Notes: generated from the sequence alone by a model not told the origin. A stretch of 64,000 nt of DNA from Pseudomonas yamanorum (GCF_013386765.1 NZ_JACARE010000018.1:83537-147536); one strand, 5' to 3'. Counted from the stretch's first letter, positions 39,771 through 52,192 are shown. Program-made: numbers and translations.

Positions 39771-41453
39771 ATGGATATTAAACGCACGATCCTGATCGTC
39801 GCCCTGGCAATCGTGTCCTACTCTATGGTTCTTAAGTGGAACCAGGATTATGGCCAAGCTGCCCTGCCGACTCAGAATGTTGCTACCAATCAGTCGGCGC
39901 CGGCTATTCCGGACACGCCACTGGGTAACAATGCTGCCGCCAGTGCCGATGTACCCAGCGCGAATGCCGATACCAGCACCCCGGTAGAAACCCCGGTCGT
40001 CACCAATAAAGACCTCATCCACGTAAAAACGGATGTACTGGACCTGGCTATCGATCCACAAGGTGGTGATATCGCCCAGCTGAAGCTGCCGCTGTATCCA
40101 CGTCGCCAAGACCATCCGGATGTTCCGTTCCAGCTGTTCGATAACGGCGGCGAACGTGTATATCTGGCGCAAAGTGGCCTGACCGGCACTGACGGTCCGG
40201 ATGCTCGTGCTACCGGTCGTCCGGTTTATTCGACCGAACAGAAGACTTATCAACTGGCTGATGGCCAGAACCAGTTGAACGTCGACCTGAAATTCAGTCA
40301 CGACGGCGTCAACTACATCAAGCGTTTCAGCTTCACCCGCGGTTTGTACGATCTGAAAGTCACCTATCTGATCGACAACGAAAGCGCGAAGCCGTGGACT
40401 GGCAACCTGTTTGCCCAGCTCAAGCGCGACAACAGCGCCGATCCTTCTTCCAGCACCGCCACCGGCACCGCGACTTACCTGGGCGCAGCCCTGTGGACAA
40501 GTAGCGAGCCGTACAAAAAAGTGTCGATGAAAGATATCGACAAGGGCGCGCTGAAAGAAACAGTCCAAGGTGGCTGGGTTGCCTGGTTGCAACACTACTT
40601 CGTGACCGCATGGATCCCGAACAAGGGTGATGCGAACCTGGTTCAAACCCGCAAAGACAGCCAGGGCAACTACATCATTGGCTTTACTGGCCCGACGTTG
40701 ACCGTCGCTCCGGGTGCCAAGGCTGAAGCCAGCGCTACGCTGTATGCCGGCCCGAAAAGCCAGGCAGTCCTCAAAGAGTTATCCCCAGGTCTGGAACTGA
40801 CTGTGGATTACGGCATTCTCTGGTTCATTGCCCAGCCGATCTTCTGGCTGCTGCAACATATCCACAGCATTGTGGGTAACTGGGGTTTCTCGATCATCCT
40901 GCTGACCATGCTGATCAAGGGGATCTTCTTCCCACTGTCGGCTGCCAGCTACAAGTCGATGGCGCGTATGCGTGCCGTGGCCCCGAAACTGGCCGCGCTG
41001 AAAGAACAACATGGCGATGACCGGCAGAAAATGTCGCAGGCCATGATGGAGCTGTACAAGAAAGAGAAGATCAACCCGCTGGGTGGATGCTTGCCGATTC
41101 TGGTGCAGATGCCGGTATTCCTGTCGCTGTACTGGGTTCTCCTGGAAAGCGTGGAAATGCGTCAGGCACCGTTCATGCTGTGGATAACTGACCTGTCGAT
41201 CAAAGACCCGTTCTTTATCCTGCCGATCATCATGGGCGCGACCATGTTCATCCAGCAGCGTCTGAACCCGACTCCGCCGGACCCGATGCAGGCCAAGGTA
41301 ATGAAAATGATGCCAATCATCTTCACCTTCTTCTTCCTGTGGTTCCCGGCTGGTCTGGTGCTGTACTGGGTGGTCAACAACTGCCTGTCGATCTCTCAAC
41401 AGTGGTACATCACACGTAAAATCGAAGCGGCTACCAAAAAAGCCGAGGCGTAA
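39771..41453 (+). CDS. yidC: Membrane protein insertase YidC
   Basis: YidC inserts inner-membrane proteins alone or with Sec; a known substrate is the Fo c subunit, encoded further right. The 560-aa protein has an N-terminal TM (about 4-20), a large periplasmic P1 domain (about 21-345) and five C-terminal TM helices. The C-terminal region includes the conserved cytoplasmic loop with the Arg-rich MARMRAVAPKLAALKEQHG and PLGGCLPILVQMPVFLSLYW. It ends in a basic tail. A perfect DnaA box lies at 41179. Confidence 0.97.
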   Translation: MDIKRTILIVALAIVSYSMVLKWNQDYGQAALPTQNVATNQSAPAIPDTPLGNNAAASADVPSANADTSTPVETPVVTNKDLIHVKTDVLDLAIDPQGGDIAQLKLPLYPRRQDHPDVPFQLFDNGGERVYLAQSGLTGTDGPDARATGRPVYSTEQKTYQLADGQNQLNVDLKFSHDGVNYIKRFSFTRGLYDLKVTYLIDNESAKPWTGNLFAQLKRDNSADPSSSTATGTATYLGAALWTSSEPYKKVSMKDIDKGALKETVQGGWVAWLQHYFVTAWIPNKGDANLVQTRKDSQGNYIIGFTGPTLTVAPGAKAEASATLYAGPKSQAVLKELSPGLELTVDYGILWFIAQPIFWLLQHIHSIVGNWGFSIILLTMLIKGIFFPLSAASYKSMARMRAVAPKLAALKEQHGDDRQKMSQAMMELYKKEKINPLGGCLPILVQMPVFLSLYWVLLESVEMRQAPFMLWITDLSIKDPFFILPIIMGATMFIQQRLNPTPPDPMQAKVMKMMPIIFTFFFLWFPAGLVLYWVVNNCLSISQQWYITRKIEAATKKAEA

Positions 41454-41479
41454 TTTACTCTGTGGATAACACCACTCAA

Positions 41480-41508
41480 GACGCCCCCTAGTGGGGCGTT
41501 TTGCTTTC
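41480..41508 (+). terminator. Terminator after yidC
   Basis: A perfect stem acgcccc/ggggcgt with a short loop is followed by TTTTGCTTT. A perfect DnaA box (41461) precedes it by 11 bp. It ends the rpmH-rnpA-yidD-yidC unit before mnmE. Confidence 0.8.
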
Positions 41509-41533
41509 CGTCACTTTTATCCGGGTACCCGCC

Positions 41534-42904
41534 ATGAGCGCTCCTCGTGAAACCATCGCCGCTGTCGCCACCGCTCAAGGTCGTGGTGGTGTCGGTATCG
41601 TTCGTATTTCCGGGCCGCTCGCCGGCGTGGCGGCCCAGGCCATCAGTGGGCGGGAGCTGAAGCCTCGGTATGCGCATTACGGGCCTTTTCTAGGCGCCGA
41701 AGAAGAGGTTCTGGACGAAGGGATTGCCCTTTATTTCCCGGGCCCGAACTCATTTACCGGCGAAGATGTGCTTGAACTGCAAGGCCACGGCGGCCCGATC
41801 GTTCTGGATATGCTGCTGCAGCGTTGTCTTCAACTGGGTTGCCGCCAGGCACGCCCGGGCGAATTCAGCGAGCGCGCGTTCCTCAACGACAAGCTCGACC
41901 TGGCCCAGGCCGAAGCGATTGCCGACCTGATCGAAGCCAGTTCTGCACAAGCCGCGCGTAATGCGTTGCGTTCATTGCAGGGTGCGTTTTCCCTGCGTGT
42001 GCATAACCTCACCGAGCAGTTGATCAGCTTGCGCATCTACGTAGAAGCGGCGATTGATTTCCCCGAGGAAGAAATCGACTTCCTCGCCGATGGCCATGTC
42101 CTCGCGATGCTGGATAAAGTCCGTGAGGAGTTATCCACAGTACTGCGTGAAGCCGGGCAAGGAGCCTTGCTGCGCGACGGTATGACCGTGGTGATTGCCG
42201 GCCGGCCCAACGCTGGCAAGTCGAGCCTCCTCAATGCCCTGGCCGGACGCGAAGCGGCCATCGTTACCGAGATTGCCGGCACTACACGGGATATCTTGCG
42301 CGAACATATCCACATCGATGGGATGCCACTGCATGTCGTGGACACGGCCGGGCTGCGTGACACCGATGACCAGGTGGAGAAGATCGGAGTAGAACGCGCG
42401 TTGAAGGCAATCGCTGAAGCCGATCGCGTACTGCTGGTGGTTGATGCCACCGCGCCGGAAGCTGCGGACCCGTTCGCACTGTGGCCAGAATTCCTCGAAC
42501 AACGGCCAGACCCGGCCAAGGTCACGCTGATTCGTAACAAGGCTGACCTGACGGGCGAAGCAATCGCCCTGGAAGTCAGCGAGGATGGCCACGTCACCAT
42601 CAGCCTCAGCGCCAAGTCGGCAGGGGATGGCCTGGAGTTGCTGCGCGACCACCTGAAGGCCTGTATGGGTTACGAGCAGACCTCCGAAAGCAGCTTCAGT
42701 GCTCGCCGCAGGCACCTGGAAGCGCTGCGGCATGCTAGCACAGCCCTGGAGCACGGTCGGGCACAGTTGACCCTGGCAGGTGCTGGTGAGCTGCTGGCTG
42801 AAGATCTGCGCCAGGCTCAACAGTTATTGGGCGAGATTACCGGTGCTTTCAGCTCCGATGATCTGCTGGGACGGATCTTTTCCAGCTTCTGCATCGGTAA
42901 ATAA
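41534..42904 (+). CDS. mnmE: tRNA modification GTPase MnmE (TrmE)
   Basis: MnmE works with MnmG to put (carboxymethyl)aminomethyl groups on U34 of certain tRNAs. The 456-aa protein has an N-terminal formyl-THF-binding domain ([22 protein letters not shown]), a central helical domain and a G domain (G1 [13 protein letters not shown]3 DTAGLRD, G4 NKAD). It ends in the catalytic CIGK motif. The ATG at 41534 gives the family start. A perfect DnaA box lies at 42131. Confidence 0.97.
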   Translation: MSAPRETIAAVATAQGRGGVGIVRISGPLAGVAAQAISGRELKPRYAHYGPFLGAEEEVLDEGIALYFPGPNSFTGEDVLELQGHGGPIVLDMLLQRCLQLGCRQARPGEFSERAFLNDKLDLAQAEAIADLIEASSAQAARNALRSLQGAFSLRVHNLTEQLISLRIYVEAAIDFPEEEIDFLADGHVLAMLDKVREELSTVLREAGQGALLRDGMTVVIAGRPNAGKSSLLNALAGREAAIVTEIAGTTRDILREHIHIDGMPLHVVDTAGLRDTDDQVEKIGVERALKAIAEADRVLLVVDATAPEAADPFALWPEFLEQRPDPAKVTLIRNKADLTGEAIALEVSEDGHVTISLSAKSAGDGLELLRDHLKACMGYEQTSESSFSARRRHLEALRHASTALEHGRAQLTLAGAGELLAEDLRQAQQLLGEITGAFSSDDLLGRIFSSFCIGK

Positions 42905-42918
42905 CGTTTACCGTTCCC

Positions 42919-42946
42919 CAGACAGGCCATTCGGGCCTGTCTGTTC
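42919..42946 (+). terminator. Terminator after mnmE
   Basis: A perfect 10-bp stem (cagacaggcc/ggcctgtctg) with loop attcg is followed by a weak T tract (ttct), 14 bp after the mnmE stop. Confidence 0.75.
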
Positions 42947-43029
42947 TGCCCGTTTCAGGGCATTCAATTCTTTTTTCTGAATAACGCGAACGTCGCGACG
43001 GCTTTCCTACGTCCGGGATTTGCCTCATT

Positions 43030-43340
43030 TGACGCTTTTCTGTGGATTAAGCCCTGTGAATAACCGCCCCTGTGCCCAGTTGATAACAGGGCGTAAAACC
43101 TGAGTAAAAACCCCTCTGTGGATAACCACCTGTTTAATCCACAGGCTTACACCACTTATCCAAGGGCCTCCTTGGCACCTAACCACAGACTTTTGAATCT
43201 CTGTACATAAAGTAAATAAAGGCCTGTAGCGATCTATCCACAGAAACATGCCTCAGTAGAAATAAACATAAAAACAAAGATTTAATAAATTTCTCTCTTT
43301 TAATTTCTATTGTTCGTGATTCATCCACAGCTGGTTAAAT
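43030..43340. other. Origin-like DnaA-box cluster upstream of mnmG
   Basis: The 551-bp mnmE-mnmG gap holds one perfect DnaA box (43117, minus) and five 8/9 matches (TGTGGATTA 43041, TGTGAATAA 43055, TAATCCACA 43135, CTATCCACA 43234, TCATCCACA 43321). A weaker TTATCCAAG lies at about 43157. The boxes are arranged around a strongly AT-rich block at 43260-43315. This resembles oriC in layout. A second autonomously replicating segment near gidA has been reported for Pseudomonas, to my memory. No gene is seen in the gap; the mnmG promoter must lie at its right end. Confidence 0.7.
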
Positions 43341-43455
43341 TTTGTGCAAAGGGTTCTTTAGGAAGGGCGAAGTCCCTATACTTGCCGACTCGTTCGAAAA
43401 CCTGATCTCGAACGCTCATTCCTAATTACCTACAGAAGCAGGCACGAGGTGCGTG

Positions 43456-45348
43456 GTGGATTTCCCTTCCCGTTTTGAAGTGATCGTCATCGGCGGCGGT
43501 CATGCCGGTACCGAGGCAGCACTGGCGTCAGCACGCATGGGGGCAAAAACCCTGTTGCTGACGCATAACGTGGAAACCCTCGGTGCCATGAGCTGCAACC
43601 CCGCGATTGGCGGGATTGGCAAAAGCCACCTGGTCAAGGAAATCGATGCCCTGGGCGGCGCGATGGCCATGGCTACCGACAAAGGTGGTATTCAATTTCG
43701 CGTGTTGAACAGCCGCAAAGGCCCGGCCGTGCGAGCCACTCGTGCTCAAGCCGACCGGATCCTGTACAAGGCCGCTGTCCGCGAAACCCTGGAAAACCAG
43801 CCGAACCTGTGGATATTTCAACAGGCAGCCGATGACCTGATCGTCGAGCAGGACCAGGTACGCGGTGTTGTCACCCAAATGGGCCTGCGTTTCTTCGCAG
43901 AATCCGTGGTGTTGACCACCGGTACGTTCCTCGGTGGACTTATCCACATCGGTATGCAGAACTATTCCGGTGGCCGCGCTGGTGATCCGCCGTCAATCGC
44001 CTTGGCACAACGCCTTCGCGAACTGCCACTGCGCGTTGGTCGCCTGAAAACCGGCACGCCGCCACGTATCGATGGCCGTTCGGTGGATTTCTCGGTGATG
44101 ACTGAGCAAGCCGGCGACACACCGATCCCGGTCATGTCGTTCATGGGCTCCAAGGAACAGCATCCGAAACAGGTCAGTTGCTGGATTACCCACACCAACG
44201 CCCGAACCCACGAAATCATTGCCGCGAACCTCGACCGTTCGCCGATGTATTCCGGTGTGATCGAAGGCATTGGGCCACGCTATTGCCCGTCGATCGAAGA
44301 CAAGATCCATCGCTTTGCCGACAAGGAAAGCCACCAGGTCTTCATCGAGCCGGAAGGTTTGACTACCCACGAGCTGTATCCGAACGGGATTTCCACTTCC
44401 TTGCCGTTCGACGTGCAAATCCAGATCGTGCAGTCGATTCGCGGTATGGAAAATGCGCACATCGTGCGGCCTGGCTATGCCATCGAGTACGACTACTTCG
44501 ACCCGCGTGACTTGAAATACAGCCTGGAAACCAAGGTGATCGGCGGTTTGTTCTTCGCTGGACAAATCAACGGCACCACCGGTTACGAAGAAGCCGGCGC
44601 CCAGGGTTTGCTGGCCGGAGCCAACGCCGCACTGCGTGCACAGGGCAAAGACAGCTGGTGCCCGCGTCGCGATGAGGCGTACATCGGTGTGTTGGTCGAC
44701 GACCTGATCACCCTCGGCACCCAGGAACCGTACCGGATGTTTACGTCCCGGGCCGAATATCGCCTGATCCTGCGGGAAGACAACGCCGACCTGCGCTTGA
44801 CCGAAAAAGGTCGCGAGCTGGGCTTGGTCGACGACGCGCGTTGGGCTGCCTTCTGCAAAAAGCGCGAAAGCATCGAACTGGAAGAGCAACGCCTGAAAAG
44901 TACCTGGGTTCGTCCGGGCACCGAGCAAGGCGATGCGATTGCCGAGAAATTCGGCACGCCGCTGACTCACGAGTACAACTTGCTGAATCTGCTGTCGCGT
45001 CCGGAAATCGACTACGCTGGTCTGATCTCGGTAACGGGCGGTGGGGCAGAAGATCCACAGGTCGCCGAGCAGGTCGAAATCAAGACCAAATACGCCGGTT
45101 ACATTGACCGTCAGCAGGATGAGATCGCTCGTCTGCGGGCCAGTGAAGACACCAAGCTGCCTGTGGATATCGATTACACAAATATTTCCGGCCTGTCGAA
45201 AGAGATTCAAAGCAAGCTGGGGATAACTCGACCAGAGACCCTGGGCCAGGCTTCACGTATCCCGGGCGTCACGCCGGCAGCCATTTCGCTGTTGATGATT
45301 CATTTGAAAAAACGCGGCGCGGGCCGTCAGTTGGAGCAAAGCGCTTGA
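43456..45348 (+). CDS. mnmG: tRNA uridine 5-carboxymethylaminomethyl modification enzyme MnmG (GidA)
   Basis: MnmG is the FAD- and NADH-binding partner of MnmE in U34 modification. The 630-aa protein has the FAD dinucleotide motif [21 protein letters not shown], the Cys-containing [14 protein letters not shown], and [20 protein letters not shown]. The GTG at 43456 (MDFPSRFEV) is chosen over the GTG one codon earlier because GAGG then lies 6 nt away and the length matches the family. It overlaps rsmG by 4 nt. A perfect DnaA box lies at 43940. Confidence 0.97.
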   Translation: MDFPSRFEVIVIGGGHAGTEAALASARMGAKTLLLTHNVETLGAMSCNPAIGGIGKSHLVKEIDALGGAMAMATDKGGIQFRVLNSRKGPAVRATRAQADRILYKAAVRETLENQPNLWIFQQAADDLIVEQDQVRGVVTQMGLRFFAESVVLTTGTFLGGLIHIGMQNYSGGRAGDPPSIALAQRLRELPLRVGRLKTGTPPRIDGRSVDFSVMTEQAGDTPIPVMSFMGSKEQHPKQVSCWITHTNARTHEIIAANLDRSPMYSGVIEGIGPRYCPSIEDKIHRFADKESHQVFIEPEGLTTHELYPNGISTSLPFDVQIQIVQSIRGMENAHIVRPGYAIEYDYFDPRDLKYSLETKVIGGLFFAGQINGTTGYEEAGAQGLLAGANAALRAQGKDSWCPRRDEAYIGVLVDDLITLGTQEPYRMFTSRAEYRLILREDNADLRLTEKGRELGLVDDARWAAFCKKRESIELEEQRLKSTWVRPGTEQGDAIAEKFGTPLTHEYNLLNLLSRPEIDYAGLISVTGGGAEDPQVAEQVEIKTKYAGYIDRQQDEIARLRASEDTKLPVDIDYTNISGLSKEIQSKLGITRPETLGQASRIPGVTPAAISLLMIHLKKRGAGRQLEQSA

Positions 45349-45989
45349 GTTCGTTGGTCACCTCGCAACACGCCGAAGAGTTATCCACAGGTGCTCGCCA
45401 GCTTGGCGTCAACCTGACCGAAGCCCAGCACGAGTTGCTACTGGGTTATCTGGCCCTGTTGATCAAATGGAACAAGGCTTACAACCTCACTGCAGTGCGT
45501 GACCCGGACGAAATGGTTTCTCGCCATCTGCTCGACAGTCTCAGCGTGATGCCGTTTATCGAAAACGGCCGCTGGCTCGATGTTGGCAGCGGTGGCGGTA
45601 TGCCCGGCATCCCGCTGGCGATCCTGTTTCCCGAGTCGCAAGTGACGTGCCTGGACAGCAACGGCAAGAAAACCCGCTTCCTGACCCAGGTCAAACTCGA
45701 ACTCAAGCTGGATAACCTGCAAGTTATCCACAGTCGCGTCGAAGCCTTCACGCCTGAACAGCCTTTCAACGGAATTGTTTCCCGGGCTTTCAGCAGCATG
45801 GAGAACTTCAGCAACTGGACCCGCCACCTCGGCGACCGCGACACCCGTTGGCTGGCAATGAAGGGCGTTCATCCAAGCGACGAGCTGTTAGCATTGCCGG
45901 CAGACTTCCACCTCGATAGCGAACACGCCTTGGCCGTACCCGGTTGCCAAGGCCAACGCCATCTGCTGATACTGCGCCGCACGGCATGA
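45345..45989 (+). CDS. rsmG: 16S rRNA m7G527 methyltransferase RsmG (GidB)
   Basis: RsmG methylates G527 of 16S rRNA at N7. The 214-aa protein has the SAM-binding motif [17 protein letters not shown] and [21 protein letters not shown]. The start is TTG at 45345, overlapping the mnmG stop (TTGA), a form common in pseudomonads. Two perfect DnaA boxes lie inside it (45381 and 45724). parA follows after 18 bp. Confidence 0.95.
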   Translation: MSSLVTSQHAEELSTGARQLGVNLTEAQHELLLGYLALLIKWNKAYNLTAVRDPDEMVSRHLLDSLSVMPFIENGRWLDVGSGGGMPGIPLAILFPESQVTCLDSNGKKTRFLTQVKLELKLDNLQVIHSRVEAFTPEQPFNGIVSRAFSSMENFSNWTRHLGDRDTRWLAMKGVHPSDELLALPADFHLDSEHALAVPGCQGQRHLLILRRTA

Positions 45990-46007
45990 TTGGGAACACA
46001 AGCAAGA

Positions 46008-46805
46008 ATGGCTAAGGTATTCGCGATAGCGAACCAGAAAGGTGGCGTGGGCAAAACCACCACCTGCATCAACCTCGCAGCATCCCTGGTCGCTACCAAG
46101 CGTCGGGTGCTGTTGATCGATCTCGATCCACAGGGCAACGCCACCATGGGTAGCGGTGTGGATAAACACGGCCTGGAAAACTCGGTCTATGACTTGCTGA
46201 TTGGCGAGTGCGACCTGGCCCAGGCCATGCACTTTTCCGAGCACGGCGGTTACCAACTGCTGCCGGCCAACCGCGATTTGACCGCGGCGGAAGTGGTGCT
46301 GCTGGAAATGCAGATGAAAGAAAGCCGTCTGCGCAGCGCCCTGGCGCCGATCCGCGAGAATTACGACTACATTTTGATCGACTGCCCGCCCTCGCTGTCG
46401 ATGCTGACACTGAACGCATTGGTCGCCGCCGACGGGGTGATTATCCCCATGCAGTGCGAGTACTTCGCACTGGAAGGGTTGAGCGACCTTGTGGATAACA
46501 TCAAGCGTATCGCCGAGCTGCTCAACCCGAACCTGCAGATCGAAGGCCTGCTGCGGACCATGTATGACCCGCGCCTGAGCCTGATGAACGATGTGTCGGC
46601 ACAGCTCAAGGAACACTTCGGCGATCAGCTCTACGACACCGTGATTCCACGCAACATCCGCCTGGCCGAAGCGCCAAGCTATGGCATGCCCGCGCTGGCG
46701 TATGACAAGTCATCCCGCGGTGCCATTGCCTATCTGGCTCTGGCCGGTGAGATGGTTCGTCGTCAACGCCGCAATTCACGCACCGCTGCAGCCCAGCCAA
46801 CTTAA
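46008..46805 (+). CDS. parA: Chromosome partitioning ATPase ParA (Soj)
   Basis: ParA is a Walker-type ATPase that moves ParB-parS complexes. The 265-aa protein has the deviant Walker A KGGVGKTTT near its start (AIANQKGGVGKTTTCINLA), Walker A' LLIDLDPQGNAT and Walker B YILIDCPPS. The ATG at 46008 is 18 bp after rsmG; ParB follows after 9 bp. Two perfect DnaA boxes lie inside it (46157 and 46490). Confidence 0.97.
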   Translation: MAKVFAIANQKGGVGKTTTCINLAASLVATKRRVLLIDLDPQGNATMGSGVDKHGLENSVYDLLIGECDLAQAMHFSEHGGYQLLPANRDLTAAEVVLLEMQMKESRLRSALAPIRENYDYILIDCPPSLSMLTLNALVAADGVIIPMQCEYFALEGLSDLVDNIKRIAELLNPNLQIEGLLRTMYDPRLSLMNDVSAQLKEHFGDQLYDTVIPRNIRLAEAPSYGMPALAYDKSSRGAIAYLALAGEMVRRQRRNSRTAAAQPT

Positions 46806-46814
46806 GGAATCCCC

Positions 46815-47687
46815 ATGGCCGTCAAGAAACGAGGTCTCGGACGTGGACTGGATGCACTGCTGAGTGGTCCGACTGTCACGACCCTTGAAGAGCAAGCGGT
46901 GCAGGCCGACGAGCGTGAGCTGCAGCACCTGCCGCTGGACCTGATCCAGCGCGGCAAATACCAGCCGCGCCGGGACATGGATCCCCAGGCGCTGGAAGAA
47001 TTGGCGAACTCGATCAAGTCCCAGGGCGTGATGCAGCCGATCGTGGTGCGCCCGATTGGTGCAGGCCGCTTTGAAATCATCGCCGGCGAACGCCGCTGGC
47101 GTGCCAGCCAACAGGCTGGCAAGGAAACCATCCCGGCGATGGTGCGCGATGTACCGGATGAAACCGCCATCGCCATGGCACTGATCGAGAACATACAGCG
47201 CGAAGACCTCAATCCGATCGAGGAAGCGATCGCCCTGCAGCGTTTGCAGCAGGAATTCAAACTGACTCAGCAGGAAGTCGCGGATGCGGTGGGCAAGTCC
47301 CGGGTTACCGTGTCCAACCTGTTGCGTCTGATCGCACTGCCGGAAGTCATCAAAACCATGCTTTCCCATGGCGACCTGGAAATGGGTCATGCCCGTGCTT
47401 TGCTCGGTTTGCCGGAAAATCAACAGGTTGAAGGGGCGCGACACGTTGTCGCACGAGGCCTCACCGTTCGTCAGACCGAGGCCCTGGTTCGCCAGTGGCT
47501 CAGCGGCAAACCTGCACCGGTCGAAACTGCCAAACCTGATCCGGATATTGCACGCCTGGAGCAGCGCCTGGCCGAACGCCTAGGCTCTGCGGTGCAAATT
47601 CGCCACGGAAAGAAAGGCAAAGGGCAATTGGTCATCGGATATAACTCATTGGATGAGCTTCAGGGCGTTCTTGCCCACATCCGCTGA
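46815..47687 (+). CDS. parB: Chromosome partitioning protein ParB (Spo0J)
   Basis: ParB is the CTP-dependent clamp that loads at parS (three sites at 32-35 kb in this window). The 290-aa protein has a basic N-terminus (VKKRGLGRGLDALL), the CTP-binding ParB/Srx boxes (QYQPRR-type motif as GKYQPRRDMDPQALEELA, and AGERRWRASQ), and a helix-turn-helix (LTQQEVADAVGKSRVTVSNLLRL). The C-terminal dimerisation domain ends the protein. AAGGAA precedes the ATG. Confidence 0.97.
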   Translation: MAVKKRGLGRGLDALLSGPTVTTLEEQAVQADERELQHLPLDLIQRGKYQPRRDMDPQALEELANSIKSQGVMQPIVVRPIGAGRFEIIAGERRWRASQQAGKETIPAMVRDVPDETAIAMALIENIQREDLNPIEEAIALQRLQQEFKLTQQEVADAVGKSRVTVSNLLRLIALPEVIKTMLSHGDLEMGHARALLGLPENQQVEGARHVVARGLTVRQTEALVRQWLSGKPAPVETAKPDPDIARLEQRLAERLGSAVQIRHGKKGKGQLVIGYNSLDELQGVLAHIR

Positions 47688-47732
47688 AACAATTGCTTCT
47701 GTAGCGCGCAGTCGGAAATCACTACCCGGCAG

Positions 47733-47761
47733 TTGAATAGGGGCTGAACCGCCCCTATACT
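47733..47761 (+). promoter_or_regulatory. Sigma70 promoter of the atp operon with an internal dyad
   Basis: TTGAAT (47733-47738) and TATACT (47756-47761) are 17 bp apart. The perfect inverted repeat ATAGGGGC/GCCCCTAT with a 6-nt loop (47737-47758) fills the spacer and enters the -10 box, so it could be an operator. It lies about 75 bp before atpI. Confidence 0.7.
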
Positions 47762-47835
47762 CTGCGCGCATTTTGTCGGCACAAATTATGCCAAGTTATT
47801 GATTTCCGGCAGCCGACTATTGAGGAGCAAGAGTG

Positions 47836-49129
<1,294 letters not shown>

Positions 49130-49153
49130 GACCAGTTTCGACTAGTCTGATGT

Positions 49154-49190
49154 CCCTCCCGGTCAAACGGGAGGGGAGCCCTGAAGGGCT
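49154..49190 (+). promoter_or_regulatory. Tandem intercistronic stem-loops between atpB and atpE
   Basis: The first stem is ccctcccg/cgggaggg with loop gtcaaa (49154-49175). The second is agccc/gggct with loop tgaa (49177-49190). They lack T tracts, so they look like mRNA processing or stabilising structures upstream of the highly expressed c-subunit gene. Confidence 0.6.
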
Positions 49191-49247
49191 ATGAAACGAT
49201 TTGTTTTACCGCTTTAAAATCTAAAAAACCTAAACCATACGACGTAA

Positions 49248-49520
<273 letters not shown>

Positions 49521-49576
49521 TCACTCGTTTTTTCGAGTGATTGGTGTGTTGTGCAACGAACGAGCGAGGTATTGGC

Positions 49577-50047
49577 GTGAACATTAATGCAACCATTATT
49601 GGTCAGTCCTTAGCGTTCTTGATTTTTGTTGTTTTCTGCATGAAGTTCGTATGGCCTCCGGTCATCGCGGCTTTGCACGAACGTCAGAAGAAGATCGCAG
49701 ACGGACTGGACGCTGCCGCACGAGCAGCTCGCGACCTGGAGTTGGCCCAAGATAAAGCGGGTCAACAACTGCGCGAAGCGAAAGCTCAGGCAGCTGAAAT
49801 CATTGAGCAAGCCAAGAAACGCGGTAACCAGATCGTTGAAGAGGCTGTTGAAAAAGCCCGTATCGACGCTGACCGTGTGAAGGTTCAGGCTCAAGCCGAG
49901 ATCGAGCAGGAACTGAACGGTGTCAAAGATGCGCTGCGTGCCCAACTGGGTGCTCTGGCCGTCGGCGGTGCTGAGAAGATCCTGGGTGCCACAATCGATC
50001 AAAACGCGCACGCGGAGCTGGTAAACAAACTGGCTGCTGAAATTTAA
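49577..50047 (+). CDS. atpF: ATP synthase Fo subunit b
   Basis: Subunit b is the peripheral stalk. The 156-aa protein has one N-terminal TM ([23 protein letters not shown]) and a long charged coiled coil. The start is GTG at 49577 (MNINATIIG), with GCGAGG about 8 nt upstream; this gives the usual 156-aa length. The next gene atpH starts 12 bp after. Confidence 0.97.
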   Translation: MNINATIIGQSLAFLIFVVFCMKFVWPPVIAALHERQKKIADGLDAAARAARDLELAQDKAGQQLREAKAQAAEIIEQAKKRGNQIVEEAVEKARIDADRVKVQAQAEIEQELNGVKDALRAQLGALAVGGAEKILGATIDQNAHAELVNKLAAEI

Positions 50048-50059
50048 GCGAGGGCGATC

Positions 50060-50596
50060 ATGGCAGAATTGACCACGTTGGCCCGACCTTACGCTAAGGC
50101 AGCCTTCGAGCACGCCCAGGCCCACCAGCAGCTGGCCTCTTGGTCAGCCATGCTCGGCCTGGCTGCAGCAGTGTCGCAAGACGACACCATGCAGCGCGTG
50201 CTCAAGGCCCCGCGACTGACGAGCGCAGACAAGGCCGCCACGTTTATTGACGTGTGCGGCGACAAGTTTGATGTAAAAGTGCAGAACTTCATCCACGTCG
50301 TTGCCGAAAACGACCGTCTCCCGCTTCTGCCGGAGATCGCCGCTCTGTTTGACCTGTACAAGGCCGAACAAGAGAAATCGGTAGATGTTGAAGTGACCAG
50401 TGCTTTTGCATTGAACCAAGAACAGCAAGACAAACTCGCCAAGGTTCTCAGTGCACGACTCGACCGGGAAGTGCGCCTGCAAGTTGCGGAGGATGCCACC
50501 CTGATTGGTGGTGTCATCATTCGCGCCGGCGACCTGGTTATCGATGGCTCGATTCGCGGCAAACTCGCGAATCTTGCCGAAGCATTGAAATCTTGA
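50060..50596 (+). CDS. atpH: ATP synthase F1 subunit delta
   Basis: Delta joins the b stalk to the top of alpha3beta3. The 178-aa soluble protein starts [19 protein letters not shown] and has the C-terminal family motif [28 protein letters not shown] (split across the beta strands). It lies between atpF and atpA in the standard order. Confidence 0.97.
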   Translation: MAELTTLARPYAKAAFEHAQAHQQLASWSAMLGLAAAVSQDDTMQRVLKAPRLTSADKAATFIDVCGDKFDVKVQNFIHVVAENDRLPLLPEIAALFDLYKAEQEKSVDVEVTSAFALNQEQQDKLAKVLSARLDREVRLQVAEDATLIGGVIIRAGDLVIDGSIRGKLANLAEALKS

Positions 50597-50617
50597 GTTT
50601 GAAGGGGCAGCAGAGCA

Positions 50618-52162
50618 ATGCAGCAACTCAATCCTTCCGAAATAAGTGAAATTATCAAGGGCCGCATCGACAAGCTCGATGTGACCTCCCAAGCCCGTAA
50701 CGAAGGCACTGTCGTCAGCGTATCTGACGGCATCGTGCGGATTCACGGTCTGGCCGACGTAATGTACGGCGAGATGATCGAGTTTCCGGGCGGCGTCTAC
50801 GGTATGGCCCTCAACCTGGAGCAAGACTCTGTAGGTGCCGTTGTATTGGGCTCCTACCAGACTCTGGCCGAAGGCATGAGCGCCAAGTGCACAGGCCGCA
50901 TCCTGGAAGTTCCGGTTGGTAAGGAACTGCTGGGTCGCGTTGTCGACGCACTGGGTAACCCAGTTGACGGCAAAGGTCCGCTGAACAACACCGAGACCGA
51001 TGCGGTCGAGAAAGTTGCTCCAGGCGTGATCTGGCGTAAGTCGGTAGACCAGCCTGTACAGACTGGCTACAAGGCTGTCGATGCCATGATTCCTGTCGGC
51101 CGTGGCCAGCGTGAGCTGATCATCGGTGACCGTCAGATCGGTAAAACCGCTCTGGCGATCGACGCGATCATCAACCAGAAAGACAGCGGGATCTTCTGCG
51201 TCTACGTAGCTATCGGTCAGAAACAATCGACCATCGCCAACGTGGTTCGCAAGCTGGAAGAAAACGGCGCCCTGGCTAACACCATCGTCGTGGCCGCCAG
51301 TGCTTCCGAATCCGCTGCACTTCAGTTCCTGGCACCGTACTCCGGTTGCACCATGGGCGAATACTTCCGCGACCGCGGTGAAGACGCGCTGATCGTTTAT
51401 GACGATCTGTCCAAGCAAGCAGTGGCTTACCGCCAGATTTCCCTGCTGCTGCGCCGTCCACCAGGCCGTGAAGCTTACCCAGGCGACGTGTTCTATCTCC
51501 ACTCCCGTCTGCTGGAGCGCGCATCCCGCGTTTCGGAAGAATACGTAGAGAAGTTCACCAACGGCGCAGTGACCGGCAAAACCGGTTCTCTGACCGCACT
51601 GCCGATCATCGAAACCCAGGCTGGCGACGTTTCCGCGTTCGTTCCGACCAACGTGATTTCCATCACCGACGGTCAGATCTTCCTGGAGTCGGCCATGTTC
51701 AACTCCGGGATCCGTCCTGCAGTGAACGCCGGTGTTTCGGTATCCCGTGTGGGTGGTGCCGCTCAGACCAAGATCATCAAGAAGCTCTCCGGTGGTATCC
51801 GTACCGCTCTGGCTCAGTACCGTGAACTGGCGGCATTCGCCCAGTTCGCTTCTGACCTGGACGAAGCGACCCGTAAGCAACTTGAGCATGGTCAGCGCGT
51901 TACCGAGCTGATGAAGCAGAAGCAATACGCACCAATGTCGATCGCTGACATGGCGCTGTCGCTGTATGCCGCTGAGCGTGGGTTCCTGACCGACGTTGAA
52001 ATCACCAAGGTCGGCAGCTTCGAACAAGCGCTGATTGCTTACTTCAACCGCGATCACGCCGAATTGATGGCGAAGATCAACGTGAAGGGTGACTTCAATG
52101 ACGACATCGATGCTGGCATCAAAGCCGGTATCGAGAAGTTCAAGGCCACCCAAACCTGGTAA
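50618..52162 (+). CDS. atpA: ATP synthase F1 subunit alpha
   Basis: Alpha carries the non-catalytic nucleotide sites and the 'arginine finger'. The 514-aa protein begins [17 protein letters not shown]. It has the P-loop GDRQIGKT, Walker B-type [12 protein letters not shown], the signature [13 protein letters not shown], and the family start for the beta-barrel domain [13 protein letters not shown]. It follows atpH by 21 bp; a GC-rich imperfect hairpin separates it from atpG. Confidence 0.98.
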   Translation: MQQLNPSEISEIIKGRIDKLDVTSQARNEGTVVSVSDGIVRIHGLADVMYGEMIEFPGGVYGMALNLEQDSVGAVVLGSYQTLAEGMSAKCTGRILEVPVGKELLGRVVDALGNPVDGKGPLNNTETDAVEKVAPGVIWRKSVDQPVQTGYKAVDAMIPVGRGQRELIIGDRQIGKTALAIDAIINQKDSGIFCVYVAIGQKQSTIANVVRKLEENGALANTIVVAASASESAALQFLAPYSGCTMGEYFRDRGEDALIVYDDLSKQAVAYRQISLLLRRPPGREAYPGDVFYLHSRLLERASRVSEEYVEKFTNGAVTGKTGSLTALPIIETQAGDVSAFVPTNVISITDGQIFLESAMFNSGIRPAVNAGVSVSRVGGAAQTKIIKKLSGGIRTALAQYRELAAFAQFASDLDEATRKQLEHGQRVTELMKQKQYAPMSIADMALSLYAAERGFLTDVEITKVGSFEQALIAYFNRDHAELMAKINVKGDFNDDIDAGIKAGIEKFKATQTW

Positions 52163-52167
52163 GCCGC

Positions 52168-52192
52168 AGCGGGGGCCGCGAGGCTCCCGCTT
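52168..52192 (+). promoter_or_regulatory. Intercistronic hairpin between atpA and atpG
   Basis: An imperfect GC-rich stem (agcgggggcc/ggctcccgct) with loop gcga lies between the two stop/start regions, without a T tract. It is probably an mRNA stability or processing structure. Confidence 0.5.
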
